A stretch of DNA of 64,000 nucleotides from CAYTSA01 sp964440345 (lineage in GTDB: Bacteria > Desulfobacterota > Desulfovibrionia > Desulfovibrionales > Desulfovibrionaceae). Position 1 is the stretch's first letter, and every line of letters begins with the position of its first letter. The notes under the pieces are model-generated. The model was given only the letters and a program-made list of their open reading frames with translations, did not search any database and had not been told where the DNA came from. Where the stretch lies: contig CAYTSA010000001.1 in NCBI GenBank assembly GCA_964440345.1, forward strand, positions 92,754 to 156,753, written 5' to 3'. The position numbers were made by a program, and so were the translations under genes. Below, in pieces: positions 25,408-34,486 of the stretch.

Positions 25408-25439
25408 AGATAGTCCCTTTGATGTGATAATGTGGATAC

Positions 25440-26318
25440 TTACTTGCCAACTGCCACCCACCCGCTCGCTGCTCCCACAAGAGCAGGGGCTATGGCCAAC
25501 ATGGCGGCCTGGGCAAGCGGCAAGAAAGAAACAGTAAACATAAGCGGGGGAAAGGCGAACACGTCATACAACGTCAATTGCACAGCTTTGAGCATTGCCA
25601 AGCCGATCAGCCCTCCCAGCGCGCCCTGCACAAATCCTCCTGTGACCAACGGAAGATTGATGAACCATTGCTTGGCGCCAACTAAATGCAAAATCTCTAT
25701 CTCTTCTTTGCGCGAATATTGAGACAATTTCAAGGTATTGCCAACAACAAGGGCCAAAACAACGCCAAGAAAGAGGATAAGCGGCCAGAGCACCCTCTGG
25801 GATATTTTGGCCCAGGATTGCGTCAAATCAGACCGCAAAGGGCTCACATGGACATTTGAAACATTAGGTAAATTTTGAAGATAATGTAGTGTCTTGCGCG
25901 TCCACAACTCATTGTCGCCTTCTTGTGGCGCAAAGGCCAGCAAGGCGGTAGGCGGCAAAGGATTGTCCTCAGGGTCCATCCAGTCGAAATCAACAGCCTC
26001 GCTCATGGACCGCGTAAGCTCTTCAAGGCCCTGCTCAGGAGTAAAAGTGTGTACATCTGTAAGATACTCCATTGCGGTCAACTGCTTCCATTGCGATTGA
26101 ACCTGGGATAACTCTGTATCAGCATCCCAATACACCTGAAATAACACTTCTCCCCTGGCGTACAGAAGCTCAGCATTCAAGTTGTGGATCATCAAAAGGA
26201 AAGAGCCAGCCAAGAAAACAACCAAACTAACTGCGGCCAACGTCAACGCTTGCGCCCACGGGTTTAGCCAAAGATCTTCGACGCCCTGCATGATAAGTCG
26301 TAATACATTGCGTAACAC
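25440..26318 (-). CDS. ftsX: Cell-division membrane protein FtsX
   Basis: FtsX of 292 aa with the family topology: one N-terminal membrane segment (ALTLAAVSLVVFLAGSFLLMIHNL, about residues 23-46), a large periplasmic loop (about 50-165), and three C-terminal segments (VLWPLILFLGVVLALVVGNTL; FVQGALGGLIGLAMLKAV; LAQAAMLAIAPALVGAASGWV). With FtsE it transmits a conformational signal to periplasmic peptidoglycan hydrolases at division. It starts with GTG; the G is shared with the ftsE stop (TAGTG), so the pair is translationally coupled. Confidence 0.95.
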   Translation of the reverse strand: MLRNVLRLIMQGVEDLWLNPWAQALTLAAVSLVVFLAGSFLLMIHNLNAELLYARGEVLFQVYWDADTELSQVQSQWKQLTAMEYLTDVHTFTPEQGLEELTRSMSEAVDFDWMDPEDNPLPPTALLAFAPQEGDNELWTRKTLHYLQNLPNVSNVHVSPLRSDLTQSWAKISQRVLWPLILFLGVVLALVVGNTLKLSQYSRKEEIEILHLVGAKQWFINLPLVTGGFVQGALGGLIGLAMLKAVQLTLYDVFAFPPLMFTVSFLPLAQAAMLAIAPALVGAASGWVAVGK

Positions 26319-27019
26319 TATGCGCCTCCGCCTTGACAGCAGCTCAGCTCAGCTTCAGGAAAATTGGCTCTGGTCACCTCGCCGTCCACAAGACGCAAGA
26401 CCTTGGCGTGAGGCATGCAGCGCAGTAAGTCCCGGTTATGAGTAGCTACTATAATAGTGGCGCCGTACGTGTGGAACTGCTTGAACACTTCCATAAGCCG
26501 CATAGACAACTCGCCGTCCAGATTGCCAGTAGGTTCGTCAGCCAGTAGAACCTGAGGGTTGACCACAATGGACCGGGCAATGGCTACCCGCTGCTGCTCA
26601 CCGCCGGAAAGTTCGCGGCAAAGGGTTTGCGCTTTGTCGTCCAGTTGCAAAGAGCGTAATACCGCCCGTACACGCCGGGCGATATGCTGCCGCGGCATGG
26701 AGCGGACCTCCAGCGCCAATGCCACGTTCTGCGCCGCAGTTCTGTGCAAAAGTATCTTAAAATCCTGGAAAACTACGCTCACCTGCCGGCGCAATAATGG
26801 CCGTTGCCGGCGGCGTAAACTGTTCAAGTCAAAGCCAGCTATTGACGCCTTGCCCCGTTGCAGAGGCAAAGAACCGTAAAGTAACCGCAAAAGAGTGGTT
26901 TTGCCTGCGCCTGACGGGCCGGACAAAAACAGAAACTCGCCCTTGCCCAGGCTGAAACTGACATTCTTTAGCGCCCAGTGAGAGCCAAAATTGTGTGAAA
27001 CGTGCTTCACCTGGAGCAT
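26318..27019 (-). CDS. ftsE: Cell-division ATP-binding protein FtsE
   Basis: ABC-type ATPase of 233 aa. Walker A GPSGAGKTTLL, the Q-loop at VVFQDFKIL, signature LSGGEQQRVAIARS, Walker B VLLADEPTGNLD and the switch His in VATHNRD are all intact. The start MLQVKHVSHNFG at 27019 is used; the open frame extends to 27085 but that would run into nrdJ, and no ribosome binding site favours it. The gene ends on the first base of the ftsX GTG. FtsE binds FtsZ and FtsX at the septum. Confidence 0.95.
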   Translation of the reverse strand: MLQVKHVSHNFGSHWALKNVSFSLGKGEFLFLSGPSGAGKTTLLRLLYGSLPLQRGKASIAGFDLNSLRRRQRPLLRRQVSVVFQDFKILLHRTAAQNVALALEVRSMPRQHIARRVRAVLRSLQLDDKAQTLCRELSGGEQQRVAIARSIVVNPQVLLADEPTGNLDGELSMRLMEVFKQFHTYGATIIVATHNRDLLRCMPHAKVLRLVDGEVTRANFPEAELSCCQGGGA

Positions 27020-27032
27020 AATAATATGCCGG

Positions 27033-29306
27033 CTATCCGCATTTGGTAAATCCACAGGCTTTGCAGATGTAGCAGCCTTCCTCAAAAACCAGGGGTTCTT
27101 CGCAGTCCGGGCAGAGCCTCTTGTTCAAGTCCGCCACGCCGGACGAGACCGGTTTGCCTTTGTCAGAAAGGTAGCGGTTCTCCAGAACCCAGGACACAGC
27201 GTCCGGGATAGACTGGATCATACCCTTTTTACGGAAGACCGGGTATTCCCCGCCTATGCCTTTGAGTTGTTGCACCACGTCTTCCACCTCAACTCCGGAT
27301 CGCAAGGCCAGCGAGACAAGTCGCCCTATAGCCTCAGCCTTGGCGGTTATAGACCGGCCAGACTTGCCGATGGTGGCGAACACTTCAAAAGGCTTGCCGT
27401 CCATTTCATTGATGGTCAGGTACAAAACGCCGTAGCCGGTTTGCACCTTTTGGGTAAACCCGTACACCACTTCTGGCCGCTCCATAACCACCCGGTGGCG
27501 GTGATGCTCGTGCTCTGCTTCTTCCTGGCCTTTCTCGCCGGTGCACAGAACCTGCACCGACTTGCAGCCGTCGCGGTACACAGTGACGCCTTTGCAGCCC
27601 ATCTCGTAAGCCATCCAATATACACGCCGGATGTCGTCCTGTGTGGCGGTGTGGGGCAGATTCACCGTTTTAGAAACAGCGTTGTCTGTATGCTTCTGAA
27701 AAGCCGCCTGCATTTTCAAGTGGTAGACGGGTTCTATGTCCATAGCCGTGACGAATACGGAAAGGATATCCTCCGGCAAGTGGGTCATGTGCCGCACGGC
27801 GCCCTTTTCGGCCACTTCTTTCATGAGTAATTCGCTGTGACACTGTTCGTCTTTAAGCGCCTGCTCGAAATGGGGATTCACCTCAACCAGACGCTCGCCG
27901 TCCATGACGTTGCGGGTAAAGCTTAAGGCAAACAGCGGCTCCACCCCAGAGGAACAGCCGGCAATGATAGACAATGTGCCCGTAGGCGCAATAGTCGTTA
28001 CGGTTGCATTACGGTAAGGTCCTTCCCCGCGGCCAGGGAAGATTGATTCAGCATACGCCGGAAAAGAGCCCCGCTCTTCAGCCAACTGCTTAGACGCAGC
28101 ACGGCTTTCATCCTGGATAAACCGCATGGTCTCTTCGGCCAGCTTCAGGGCTTCGTTGCTGTTGTAAGGAATGCGAAGCAAGTAGAGCAGATCGGCCCAG
28201 CCCATGACGCCAAGGCCAATTTTGCGGTTGCGCCGCACTGTTTCGGATATCTGCTCCAATGGATAGCGCGACGCGTCAATGACGTTGTCTAAGAACCTTA
28301 CAGACAAATGCACGATGCGTTTCAGCTCGTCCCAGTCCACACCCTTTTCCTGAGTGTAGCCGCCAGGCAGGGCGACTTTGGCCAGGTTAATGGAGCCCAG
28401 GTTGCACGCTTCGTAGGGCAAGAGCGGCTGCTCGCCGCACGGATTGGTGGACTCTATCTCTCCCTGCTTGGGGGTGGGGTTGTCCCGGTTAATGCGGTCC
28501 AGAAAAACGATGCCCGGGTCTCCGCTTTCCCAAGCTTTTTGCACCAGCATTTCGAATACCTTGCGGGCCTTGATCTTTTCCCGGACGTCGCCTCTGTGAG
28601 GCGCCCGCAGCTCATACTCGTCGTCACGCTCCACAGCCTGCATGAACTCCTCGGTCAGACCTACAGACAGGTTAAAGTTATTCAGCTCGCCCTCGTGCTC
28701 TTTGGCCCGGATGAACTCCTGAATGTCCGGGTGGTCCACGCGCAAAATGCCCATGTTGGCGCCGCGGCGCGTGCCTCCCTGCTTGATCTGCTCTGTGGCG
28801 GTATTGAAAATTTTAAGAAAAGACAAAGGGCCGGAAGCCACCCCTCCCGTGGAGCCCACCCGGCTCTCCTTGGGCCGCAGCCGGGAAAAGGAAAATCCTG
28901 TGCCGCCGCCTGATTTATGGATGAGCGCAGCGTACTTGACCGCGTCGAAAATCTCTTCAATGGAATCGCCCACAGGCAGCACAAAACAGGCGGCCAGCTG
29001 GCCCAAGCCGGCTCCAGCGTTCATCAAGGTGGGGGAGTTGGGCAAGAACCGATACTCCGTCATCAACAGGTAAAACTCTCTGGCCAATTCTTCAACACTG
29101 TACGGAGAGTTCTCATACCGCGACTCTTCGGCGGCTATGGCCGCCGCCACCCGCCAGAACAACTCCTTGGCCGTCTCCTTGGGTTCTCCCTTGGCGTCTT
29201 TCAAGCGGTATCGCTTCTTCAAAACGATATCAGCATTGGGGTTGATGACGGCCTCTGGCAAATCCGCCGGCATAGCAGGCAGTTGTACTTCGATGTCTTT
29301 TAGCAT
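27033..29306 (-). CDS. nrdJ: Class II (adenosylcobalamin-dependent) ribonucleoside-diphosphate reductase
   Basis: Oxygen-independent class II reductase of 757 aa that makes deoxyribonucleotides with a cobalamin-derived radical. Signatures are LPNSPTLMNAG, GGGTGFSFSRLRP, TRRGANMGILRVDHPDI, the substrate-site block STNPCGEQPLLPYEACNLGSIN, and TIAPTGTLSIIAGCSSGVEPLFA. The C-terminal TSCPD-like part and a zinc ribbon (CPDC and CKAC at residues about 735-750) match the long bacterial B12-dependent form. No clear ribosome binding site precedes the start; instead the palindrome ACATT-TTC-AATGT lies at 29313-29325. It is the only ribonucleotide reductase in the window. Confidence 0.95.
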   Translation of the reverse strand: MLKDIEVQLPAMPADLPEAVINPNADIVLKKRYRLKDAKGEPKETAKELFWRVAAAIAAEESRYENSPYSVEELAREFYLLMTEYRFLPNSPTLMNAGAGLGQLAACFVLPVGDSIEEIFDAVKYAALIHKSGGGTGFSFSRLRPKESRVGSTGGVASGPLSFLKIFNTATEQIKQGGTRRGANMGILRVDHPDIQEFIRAKEHEGELNNFNLSVGLTEEFMQAVERDDEYELRAPHRGDVREKIKARKVFEMLVQKAWESGDPGIVFLDRINRDNPTPKQGEIESTNPCGEQPLLPYEACNLGSINLAKVALPGGYTQEKGVDWDELKRIVHLSVRFLDNVIDASRYPLEQISETVRRNRKIGLGVMGWADLLYLLRIPYNSNEALKLAEETMRFIQDESRAASKQLAEERGSFPAYAESIFPGRGEGPYRNATVTTIAPTGTLSIIAGCSSGVEPLFALSFTRNVMDGERLVEVNPHFEQALKDEQCHSELLMKEVAEKGAVRHMTHLPEDILSVFVTAMDIEPVYHLKMQAAFQKHTDNAVSKTVNLPHTATQDDIRRVYWMAYEMGCKGVTVYRDGCKSVQVLCTGEKGQEEAEHEHHRHRVVMERPEVVYGFTQKVQTGYGVLYLTINEMDGKPFEVFATIGKSGRSITAKAEAIGRLVSLALRSGVEVEDVVQQLKGIGGEYPVFRKKGMIQSIPDAVSWVLENRYLSDKGKPVSSGVADLNKRLCPDCEEPLVFEEGCYICKACGFTKCG

Positions 29307-29440
29307 GATTTTACATTTTCAATGTTTTTAGAAAGTTATATTCGACAAAAAGCGCCGTTGACCGAAAGGGGAGTGTAGCCCAGCCATCAAAGAAAATCCA
29401 CCCGAACATGCGCAGCAGGGACAGGATAAAAGAACCGCAA

Positions 29441-32167
29441 TCAGCTGGGATTCAGATACAACACAAAATCCCACACTTCGTCCTCGTAATTCTTGCTGAC
29501 CTCAAAGCCCATTTTCTCAGCCAAACCGGCCATGCCCTGGTTCTGCAGCAAAGCCTGGCCCACCAGACGATGCGTGTTTCGGCTGCGGCAGTAGCGAATG
29601 ATCTTCTCCATGAGCACCCCGCCCAGACCCAGCCGCTTGGCGTCTGAGCGAATAAGAATGGCAAACTCGCTGTATTCATTGTCCGGAGAGGTCATGGCCC
29701 GCACCACGCCCAGCGTGACCTCGTGAGCGGGGTCATAGGCCTCTGCATCTGGCCCGATGGCCGGGCCGCGGGCTATAAAGGCCATTTCCCGGTCATAATC
29801 TATTTGGGTAAGCTTAGTCATTTCCGTGCGCGGCAAGTCGCCTATGTTGCCGAAAAAACGAAAACGTTTGTCTTCGGCGGAAACGTTCTCTAAGAATTCC
29901 CAATGCGCAGGCTCGTCCTCTGGCCGTATGGGCCGCAGATGCACGCGTCTGCCGTCGCGCAGCACCGTGCATTCCTCCAGCTCGCTGGGATAGGGGCGGA
30001 TGGCGAGTTGTTCCGGCCCGGCTCCCTTGGCCTGGGCAACGCGTATTTGTGCGTCTAAAGCCAACACGCCGTGGTTGTCAGCAAACAGCGGATTGATCTC
30101 CAGCTCAAAAATCTCCGGCAAATCGACAACCATCTGCGAAATCTTGATCAACGTCAGGCACAACACGTCCATGTCCACTGGCGGGTGGTCGCGGTAGCCT
30201 TGCAGCAGCGTGTAAATCCGTGTCCGCGAAATGCACTCTTTAGCCAGGGTCATGTTCAATGGAGGCAGGGCCACCTGCACGTCCGTGAGCACTTCTGTAA
30301 GACTGCCGCCCTGGCCAAAGCGGATGACCGGTCCGAACACCGGGTCTGTCCCAACTTCCACGAGCAATTCATGCGCGCCGCTGCGGCGGTGCATCTCCTG
30401 GATAATGAAACCCTGCACCCGGGCGTCGCGGCGGTGCTTGTGCAAGCGGTCCAGCACAGCGGCGGCGGCCTCGCGAACCTGCTCCGGCGTCTCCAGATCC
30501 AGCGCCACAGCGCCTATCTGGCTCTTGCGCATAATGTCGGAAGACATGGCCTTGAGCGCCACAGGATAGCCCAGCTCCTCTGCAGCCTCCACAGCGCCCT
30601 CTACGCCGTCCAGGTCAGAGGATATCTCTGTCTTAACAATGGGGATGTCGTAACAGTCCAATATCTCCATGGCCTCCGGCAGGGTCAAGACCTGCCGGCT
30701 GGACTCCAGGGCTCGGGCAATAACTTCCCGAGCCTTGTGGGCGTCCGGCGCAAAATCCTCCGGCAGCGAGGCTGGTGTTTCGCCCAGCATTTCCTGGTTG
30801 CGGCGGTGCTGCACCATGCTCAAAAAACCGCGGATGGCTTTTTCCGGCGTAAAAAAAGTGGGCAAGCCGTTGTCAGTAAAAACCTGCCGCGCCTCCAGAG
30901 CGTCGTCAATACCCAACCAGGAGGTCAGCACGTTGCGTTTGGACTTTTTGGCGGCCTGCACCAAAGCCCTTGCGCTTTCGGCGGAGTCCACAGCAGCAGT
31001 GGGCACGTGCATGGCCAAGACGGCGTCTACATTGCTGTCCTTGAGAAGTATCTGCAGCGCCTGGGCGTACACCTCCGGCAAAGTGTTCGACTTGAGCACC
31101 AGAGGATTCCAGTATGACCATTCGCCGCCCAGTTCTGCTTCAAGCTTGCGCTCTGTCGCCTCGGTGAAGGCCGCCATCCGCCCGTTGCCTTGCATCAGCG
31201 CATCTGTGGCCAGAAAGCCAGGACTGCCGCCGTTGGAAAGTATAGCCAGCCGCTCTCCTTTCAGCGGGCGGGTGCGGGCCAGCGTCTCCACAGTATCGAA
31301 CAAAGAGTCCACGTCAAACACCCGCAACATGCCGGCTCTGCGAATGGCGGCGTCGTACACGTCGTCAGACCCAAGATACGCGCCAGAGTGCGCTGCAGCA
31401 GCCATGGCGCCGGCCTCAGACTTGCCCGCCTTGATGACCAGCACAGGCTTATTGCGGGCTGTAGCCCGGGCGGCGGACATGAACGCACGGGCTTTTTGAA
31501 TGGTTTCCACGTACAAAAGCACCGCCCGGGTATGTGGGTCTGCGTTCAGATAGTCCAGCATGTGGCCAAAATGGATGTCGTACCGGTCGCCTAGGGAAAT
31601 GAAATGTGAAAACCCGATCTTTTTGGATGTGGCCCAGTCGAGCACTGCGGTAAACAAGGAGTCCGACTGGGAGACGAAAGCAATTTTCCCGGGCAGGGCG
31701 TCCCGGTGCGCCAGACTGGCGTTCAAACCGATGATGGGGTTGATGTAGCCCAGGCAGTTGGGTCCCAGAATGCGCATGCCCAGCTCCCAGGCCAGCGAGG
31801 CCAGCGCCTTGCGGCTCAACTCGCGCTCTTCCCTGTGGAAGCGGAAAAACCCGCGGCTGAGAAGCACCACAGCCCGCGTGCCGCGGCGGGACAGCTCATG
31901 CAAATGATCCGGCACCGCATCGGGAGAAGAACAAATAACAGCCATGTCCGGCGTTACCGGCAGGGTGTCCACGCCAGAATAATTTTCTACACCCTCCACA
32001 GAATCAGGCGGGTCCTCGTCTTCGCACACGGGCATAACCGGTCCCAAAAATTTGCCTGCCAGCAGATTGCGCAGCACTACGTTGCCCGGCGATCCCGGCT
32101 TCGCAGATGCGCCAATAACAGCTACGGAGTTGGGCTTGAAAAGCTGGTTCAGCAGCTGATTGCTCAC
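29441..32167 (-). CDS. Protein lysine acetyltransferase Pat-like (acyl-CoA synthetase/ATP-grasp fused to GNAT)
   Basis: Protein of 908 aa built like Salmonella/E. coli Pat (PatZ/YfiQ). A CoA-binding domain comes first (FKPNSVAVIGASAKPGSPGNVVLRNLL), then the NDP-forming acyl-CoA synthetase/succinyl-CoA ligase-like regions (LAILSNGGSPGFLATDAL; ATP-grasp part LEELGYPVALKAMS). A C-terminal GNAT domain starts near LRDGRRVHLRPIRPEDEP and includes RLGLGGVLMEKII. I choose the GTG at 32167 because GGGGAG lies 5 bases upstream; a frame up to 32389 has no such site. It is divergent from acs, whose product is the classical Pat target. The synthetase half is usually regulatory in Pat rather than catalytic. 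Confidence 0.92.
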   Translation of the reverse strand: MSNQLLNQLFKPNSVAVIGASAKPGSPGNVVLRNLLAGKFLGPVMPVCEDEDPPDSVEGVENYSGVDTLPVTPDMAVICSSPDAVPDHLHELSRRGTRAVVLLSRGFFRFHREERELSRKALASLAWELGMRILGPNCLGYINPIIGLNASLAHRDALPGKIAFVSQSDSLFTAVLDWATSKKIGFSHFISLGDRYDIHFGHMLDYLNADPHTRAVLLYVETIQKARAFMSAARATARNKPVLVIKAGKSEAGAMAAAAHSGAYLGSDDVYDAAIRRAGMLRVFDVDSLFDTVETLARTRPLKGERLAILSNGGSPGFLATDALMQGNGRMAAFTEATERKLEAELGGEWSYWNPLVLKSNTLPEVYAQALQILLKDSNVDAVLAMHVPTAAVDSAESARALVQAAKKSKRNVLTSWLGIDDALEARQVFTDNGLPTFFTPEKAIRGFLSMVQHRRNQEMLGETPASLPEDFAPDAHKAREVIARALESSRQVLTLPEAMEILDCYDIPIVKTEISSDLDGVEGAVEAAEELGYPVALKAMSSDIMRKSQIGAVALDLETPEQVREAAAAVLDRLHKHRRDARVQGFIIQEMHRRSGAHELLVEVGTDPVFGPVIRFGQGGSLTEVLTDVQVALPPLNMTLAKECISRTRIYTLLQGYRDHPPVDMDVLCLTLIKISQMVVDLPEIFELEINPLFADNHGVLALDAQIRVAQAKGAGPEQLAIRPYPSELEECTVLRDGRRVHLRPIRPEDEPAHWEFLENVSAEDKRFRFFGNIGDLPRTEMTKLTQIDYDREMAFIARGPAIGPDAEAYDPAHEVTLGVVRAMTSPDNEYSEFAILIRSDAKRLGLGGVLMEKIIRYCRSRNTHRLVGQALLQNQGMAGLAEKMGFEVSKNYEDEVWDFVLYLNPS

Positions 32168-32299
32168 GAAGACTCCCCTGCTTGCAGCCCGAAAAATACG
32201 CCAGCCGGATGCAGGTCTGAATACGGGCCGCTCTTGCTCGCGTATTCTTGCCCTCTGGACCGGGGAAGTCAACGGTTCTCGTGACATTCTGCACACGCG

Positions 32300-32328
32300 T
32301 TGAAAAAAAATGACAAAGACAGTATGGT
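32300..32328 (+). promoter_or_regulatory. Probable sigma70 promoter of acs
   Basis: TTGAAA (32300-32305) and TATGGT (32323-32328) with a 17-base spacer, 83 bases before the acs start, within the divergent acs-Pat gap. Upstream lies GTGACATTCTGCACAC, which looks dyad-like but is not a good match to any regulator I can name. Confidence 0.5.
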
Positions 32329-32410
32329 TAGAGGATTCAGCCGGCGGCAGGCCCAGGCGGATGCGGCAGAGAAGGTTTGCAACCCACAAGCAAAAACGAG
32401 GTGAGCCAAT

Positions 32411-34396
32411 ATGAGTGAATCGACCATTGAATCCTTAATGCAAGAAAAACGCAGCTTTCAACCGCCCAAAGAAGACCAGGAGCAGGCGCACGTTAAAAGC
32501 TTTGAAGAATACCAGCAGCACTGCAAGCGGGCGAACGAGGATATGGAAGGCTTCTGGAAAGACAGGGCCCTGGAATTGCTCAGCTGGTTCAAGGAGCCGG
32601 AGAACATACTCGAATGGGACTTCCACAAACCGGAAGTCAAATGGTTCCAAGGCGGCAAACTCAACGTCAGCTACAACTGCCTGGACCGGCACCTTACCAG
32701 CGGCCGCCGCAACAAAGCCGCCATCATCTGGCAGGGAGAGCCTGAAGAGGACGTCAAAGTCTACACCTACCAGATGTTGCACACAGAAGTCTGCCGCTTT
32801 GCCAACGTGCTCAAGAAAATGGGCGTCAAGCGCGGGGAGAAGGTTTCCCTGTACATGCCCATGATTCCGGAGCTGGCCATAGCCATGCTCGCCTGCACCC
32901 GCATTGGGGCCCAGCACTCCATTGTCTTCGCCGGCTTCTCGGCGGTCAGCCTGCAGAACCGCATCCAAGACTGCGAGGCCAAGGTGCTGGTCACGTCTGA
33001 CGCAGTGTTGCGCGCCGGCCGCACCATACCCCTGAAGCAGAACGCAGACGAGGCTCTCAACAATTGCCCCAGCGTAGAAAAATGCATCGTGGTCAAACGC
33101 GGCGGCAACGACGTGCACATGCAGGAAGGCCGGGATATCTGGTGGCGCGACGCCATGTCTGCAGAAGATATTGACGATAACTGCCCCTGCGAGGAAATGG
33201 ACGCTGAAGACACGTTGTTCATCCTCTACACCTCCGGCTCCACAGGCAAGCCCAAGGGCGTGGTCCACACCACCGGCGGCTACCTGACCTACGTAGCCCA
33301 CACCACGCAGTGGGTCTTCGACCTGCACGACGACGACGTCTACTGGTGCACCGCCGACATCGGCTGGATCACCGGTCACTCCTACATCGTCTACGGGCCG
33401 CTGGCTCTGGGCGGTACGTCTCTCATGTTCGAAGGCGTGCCTAGTTATCCGGCCCCGGACCGGTTTTGGAAGGTGGTGGACACATTCAAGGTAAATATTT
33501 TCTACACTGCGCCCACAGTCATCCGCGCCTTGATGCGCGAAGGCGTGGAGTGGACCCAAAAACACGACATCTCCAGTTTGCGGCTGCTTGGCTCAGTGGG
33601 CGAGCCCATTAACCCCGAAGCTTGGATTTGGTACCACGACTACATCGGCCACAAGAAGCTGCCCATTGTGGACACCTGGTGGCAAACTGAAACCGGCGGC
33701 ATACTCATATCCCCGCTGCCCTACGCCACCACCCTTATCCCCGGCTCGGCCACCTATCCGCTGCCCGGCGTGGACGCCGCCGTGGTGCGTTCTGACGGAG
33801 AACCAGCCGCTCCCAACGAAGGCGGCCATCTCGTCGTCAAAAAACCATGGCCCGGCGTGCTGCGCGGCGTGTTCGGCGACCCCGAGCGATATAAATCCAC
33901 ATACTTCGAACGATTCCCAGGCATATACGAATCCGGCGACGGAGCTCGTGTGGACGACAAAGGAAATTTCTGGATCATGGGCCGGCTGGACGACGTGATC
34001 AATGTCTCCGGTCATCGAATGGGCACAGCGGAAATAGAATCCGCCTTGGTGTCTCACGAGGCCGTGGCGGAAGCCGCAGTGGTGGGAATGCCCCACCAGA
34101 TCAAGGGCGAATCCATATACGCCTACGTCACCTTAAAGAGCGACGTGGAGGAAAGCGACGAGCTGACCAAAGAGCTGCGCTCCTGGGTGCGCAAGGAGAT
34201 CGGGCCCATCGCCTCGCCAGAAGTCATCCAGTTTGCCGAGGGCTTGCCCAAGACCCGTTCTGGCAAGATCATGCGCCGCGTGCTGCGCAAAATTGCCGCC
34301 AGCAAATACGACGACTTCGGCGACACCTCCACCCTGGCCGACCCCGGAGTCATCACTGACCTTGTCGAAGGCAAGAAATCACTCACAGGCGAATAA
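32411..34396 (+). CDS. acs: Acetyl-CoA synthetase (AMP-forming)
   Basis: AMP-forming synthetase of 661 aa making acetyl-CoA from acetate, ATP and CoA. It has the A3 loop YTSGSTGKPKGVVHTTGG, the acetate-site DTWWQTETGGILISPLP block, the GD and RLDDVINVSGHRMGTAEIE region, and the C-terminal PKTRSGKIMRRVLRKIA. In the last motif Lys619 is the lysine that Pat acetylates and CobB-type deacetylases free in studied bacteria. GAGGTGA precedes the ATG. A strong symmetrical hairpin follows the stop codon. Length and motifs are complete. Confidence 0.97.
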   Translation: MSESTIESLMQEKRSFQPPKEDQEQAHVKSFEEYQQHCKRANEDMEGFWKDRALELLSWFKEPENILEWDFHKPEVKWFQGGKLNVSYNCLDRHLTSGRRNKAAIIWQGEPEEDVKVYTYQMLHTEVCRFANVLKKMGVKRGEKVSLYMPMIPELAIAMLACTRIGAQHSIVFAGFSAVSLQNRIQDCEAKVLVTSDAVLRAGRTIPLKQNADEALNNCPSVEKCIVVKRGGNDVHMQEGRDIWWRDAMSAEDIDDNCPCEEMDAEDTLFILYTSGSTGKPKGVVHTTGGYLTYVAHTTQWVFDLHDDDVYWCTADIGWITGHSYIVYGPLALGGTSLMFEGVPSYPAPDRFWKVVDTFKVNIFYTAPTVIRALMREGVEWTQKHDISSLRLLGSVGEPINPEAWIWYHDYIGHKKLPIVDTWWQTETGGILISPLPYATTLIPGSATYPLPGVDAAVVRSDGEPAAPNEGGHLVVKKPWPGVLRGVFGDPERYKSTYFERFPGIYESGDGARVDDKGNFWIMGRLDDVINVSGHRMGTAEIESALVSHEAVAEAAVVGMPHQIKGESIYAYVTLKSDVEESDELTKELRSWVRKEIGPIASPEVIQFAEGLPKTRSGKIMRRVLRKIAASKYDDFGDTSTLADPGVITDLVEGKKSLTGE

Positions 34397-34417
34397 CCGC
34401 TGCTGGAGTGAAAACAA

Positions 34418-34460
34418 CAAAGTAAGCCCGGGAAAAAGCTGTCTTCCCGGGCTTACTTTG
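34418..34460. terminator. Bidirectional terminator hairpin between acs and the hybrid kinase
   Basis: Perfect 17-bp arms: CAAAGTAAGCCCGGGAA (34418-34434) and its complement TTCCCGGGCTTACTTTG (34444-34460) around a 9-base loop. It lies 21 bases after acs and 26 before the 3' end of the opposing kinase gene, so it can end transcription from both sides. The A-rich and T-rich ends support this. Confidence 0.88.
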
Positions 34461-34486
34461 ATGCGCTTGAAAGAAGATCATTCGCC

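Noticed and set aside
29307..29440. Cobalamin riboswitch upstream of nrdJ
   Set aside because: The leader is only about 130 bases and lacks the B12-box motif; no match by eye.
32435..33565. 376-codon minus-strand frame inside acs
   Set aside because: Shadow of the clearly conserved acs gene on the other strand; no recognisable protein family.
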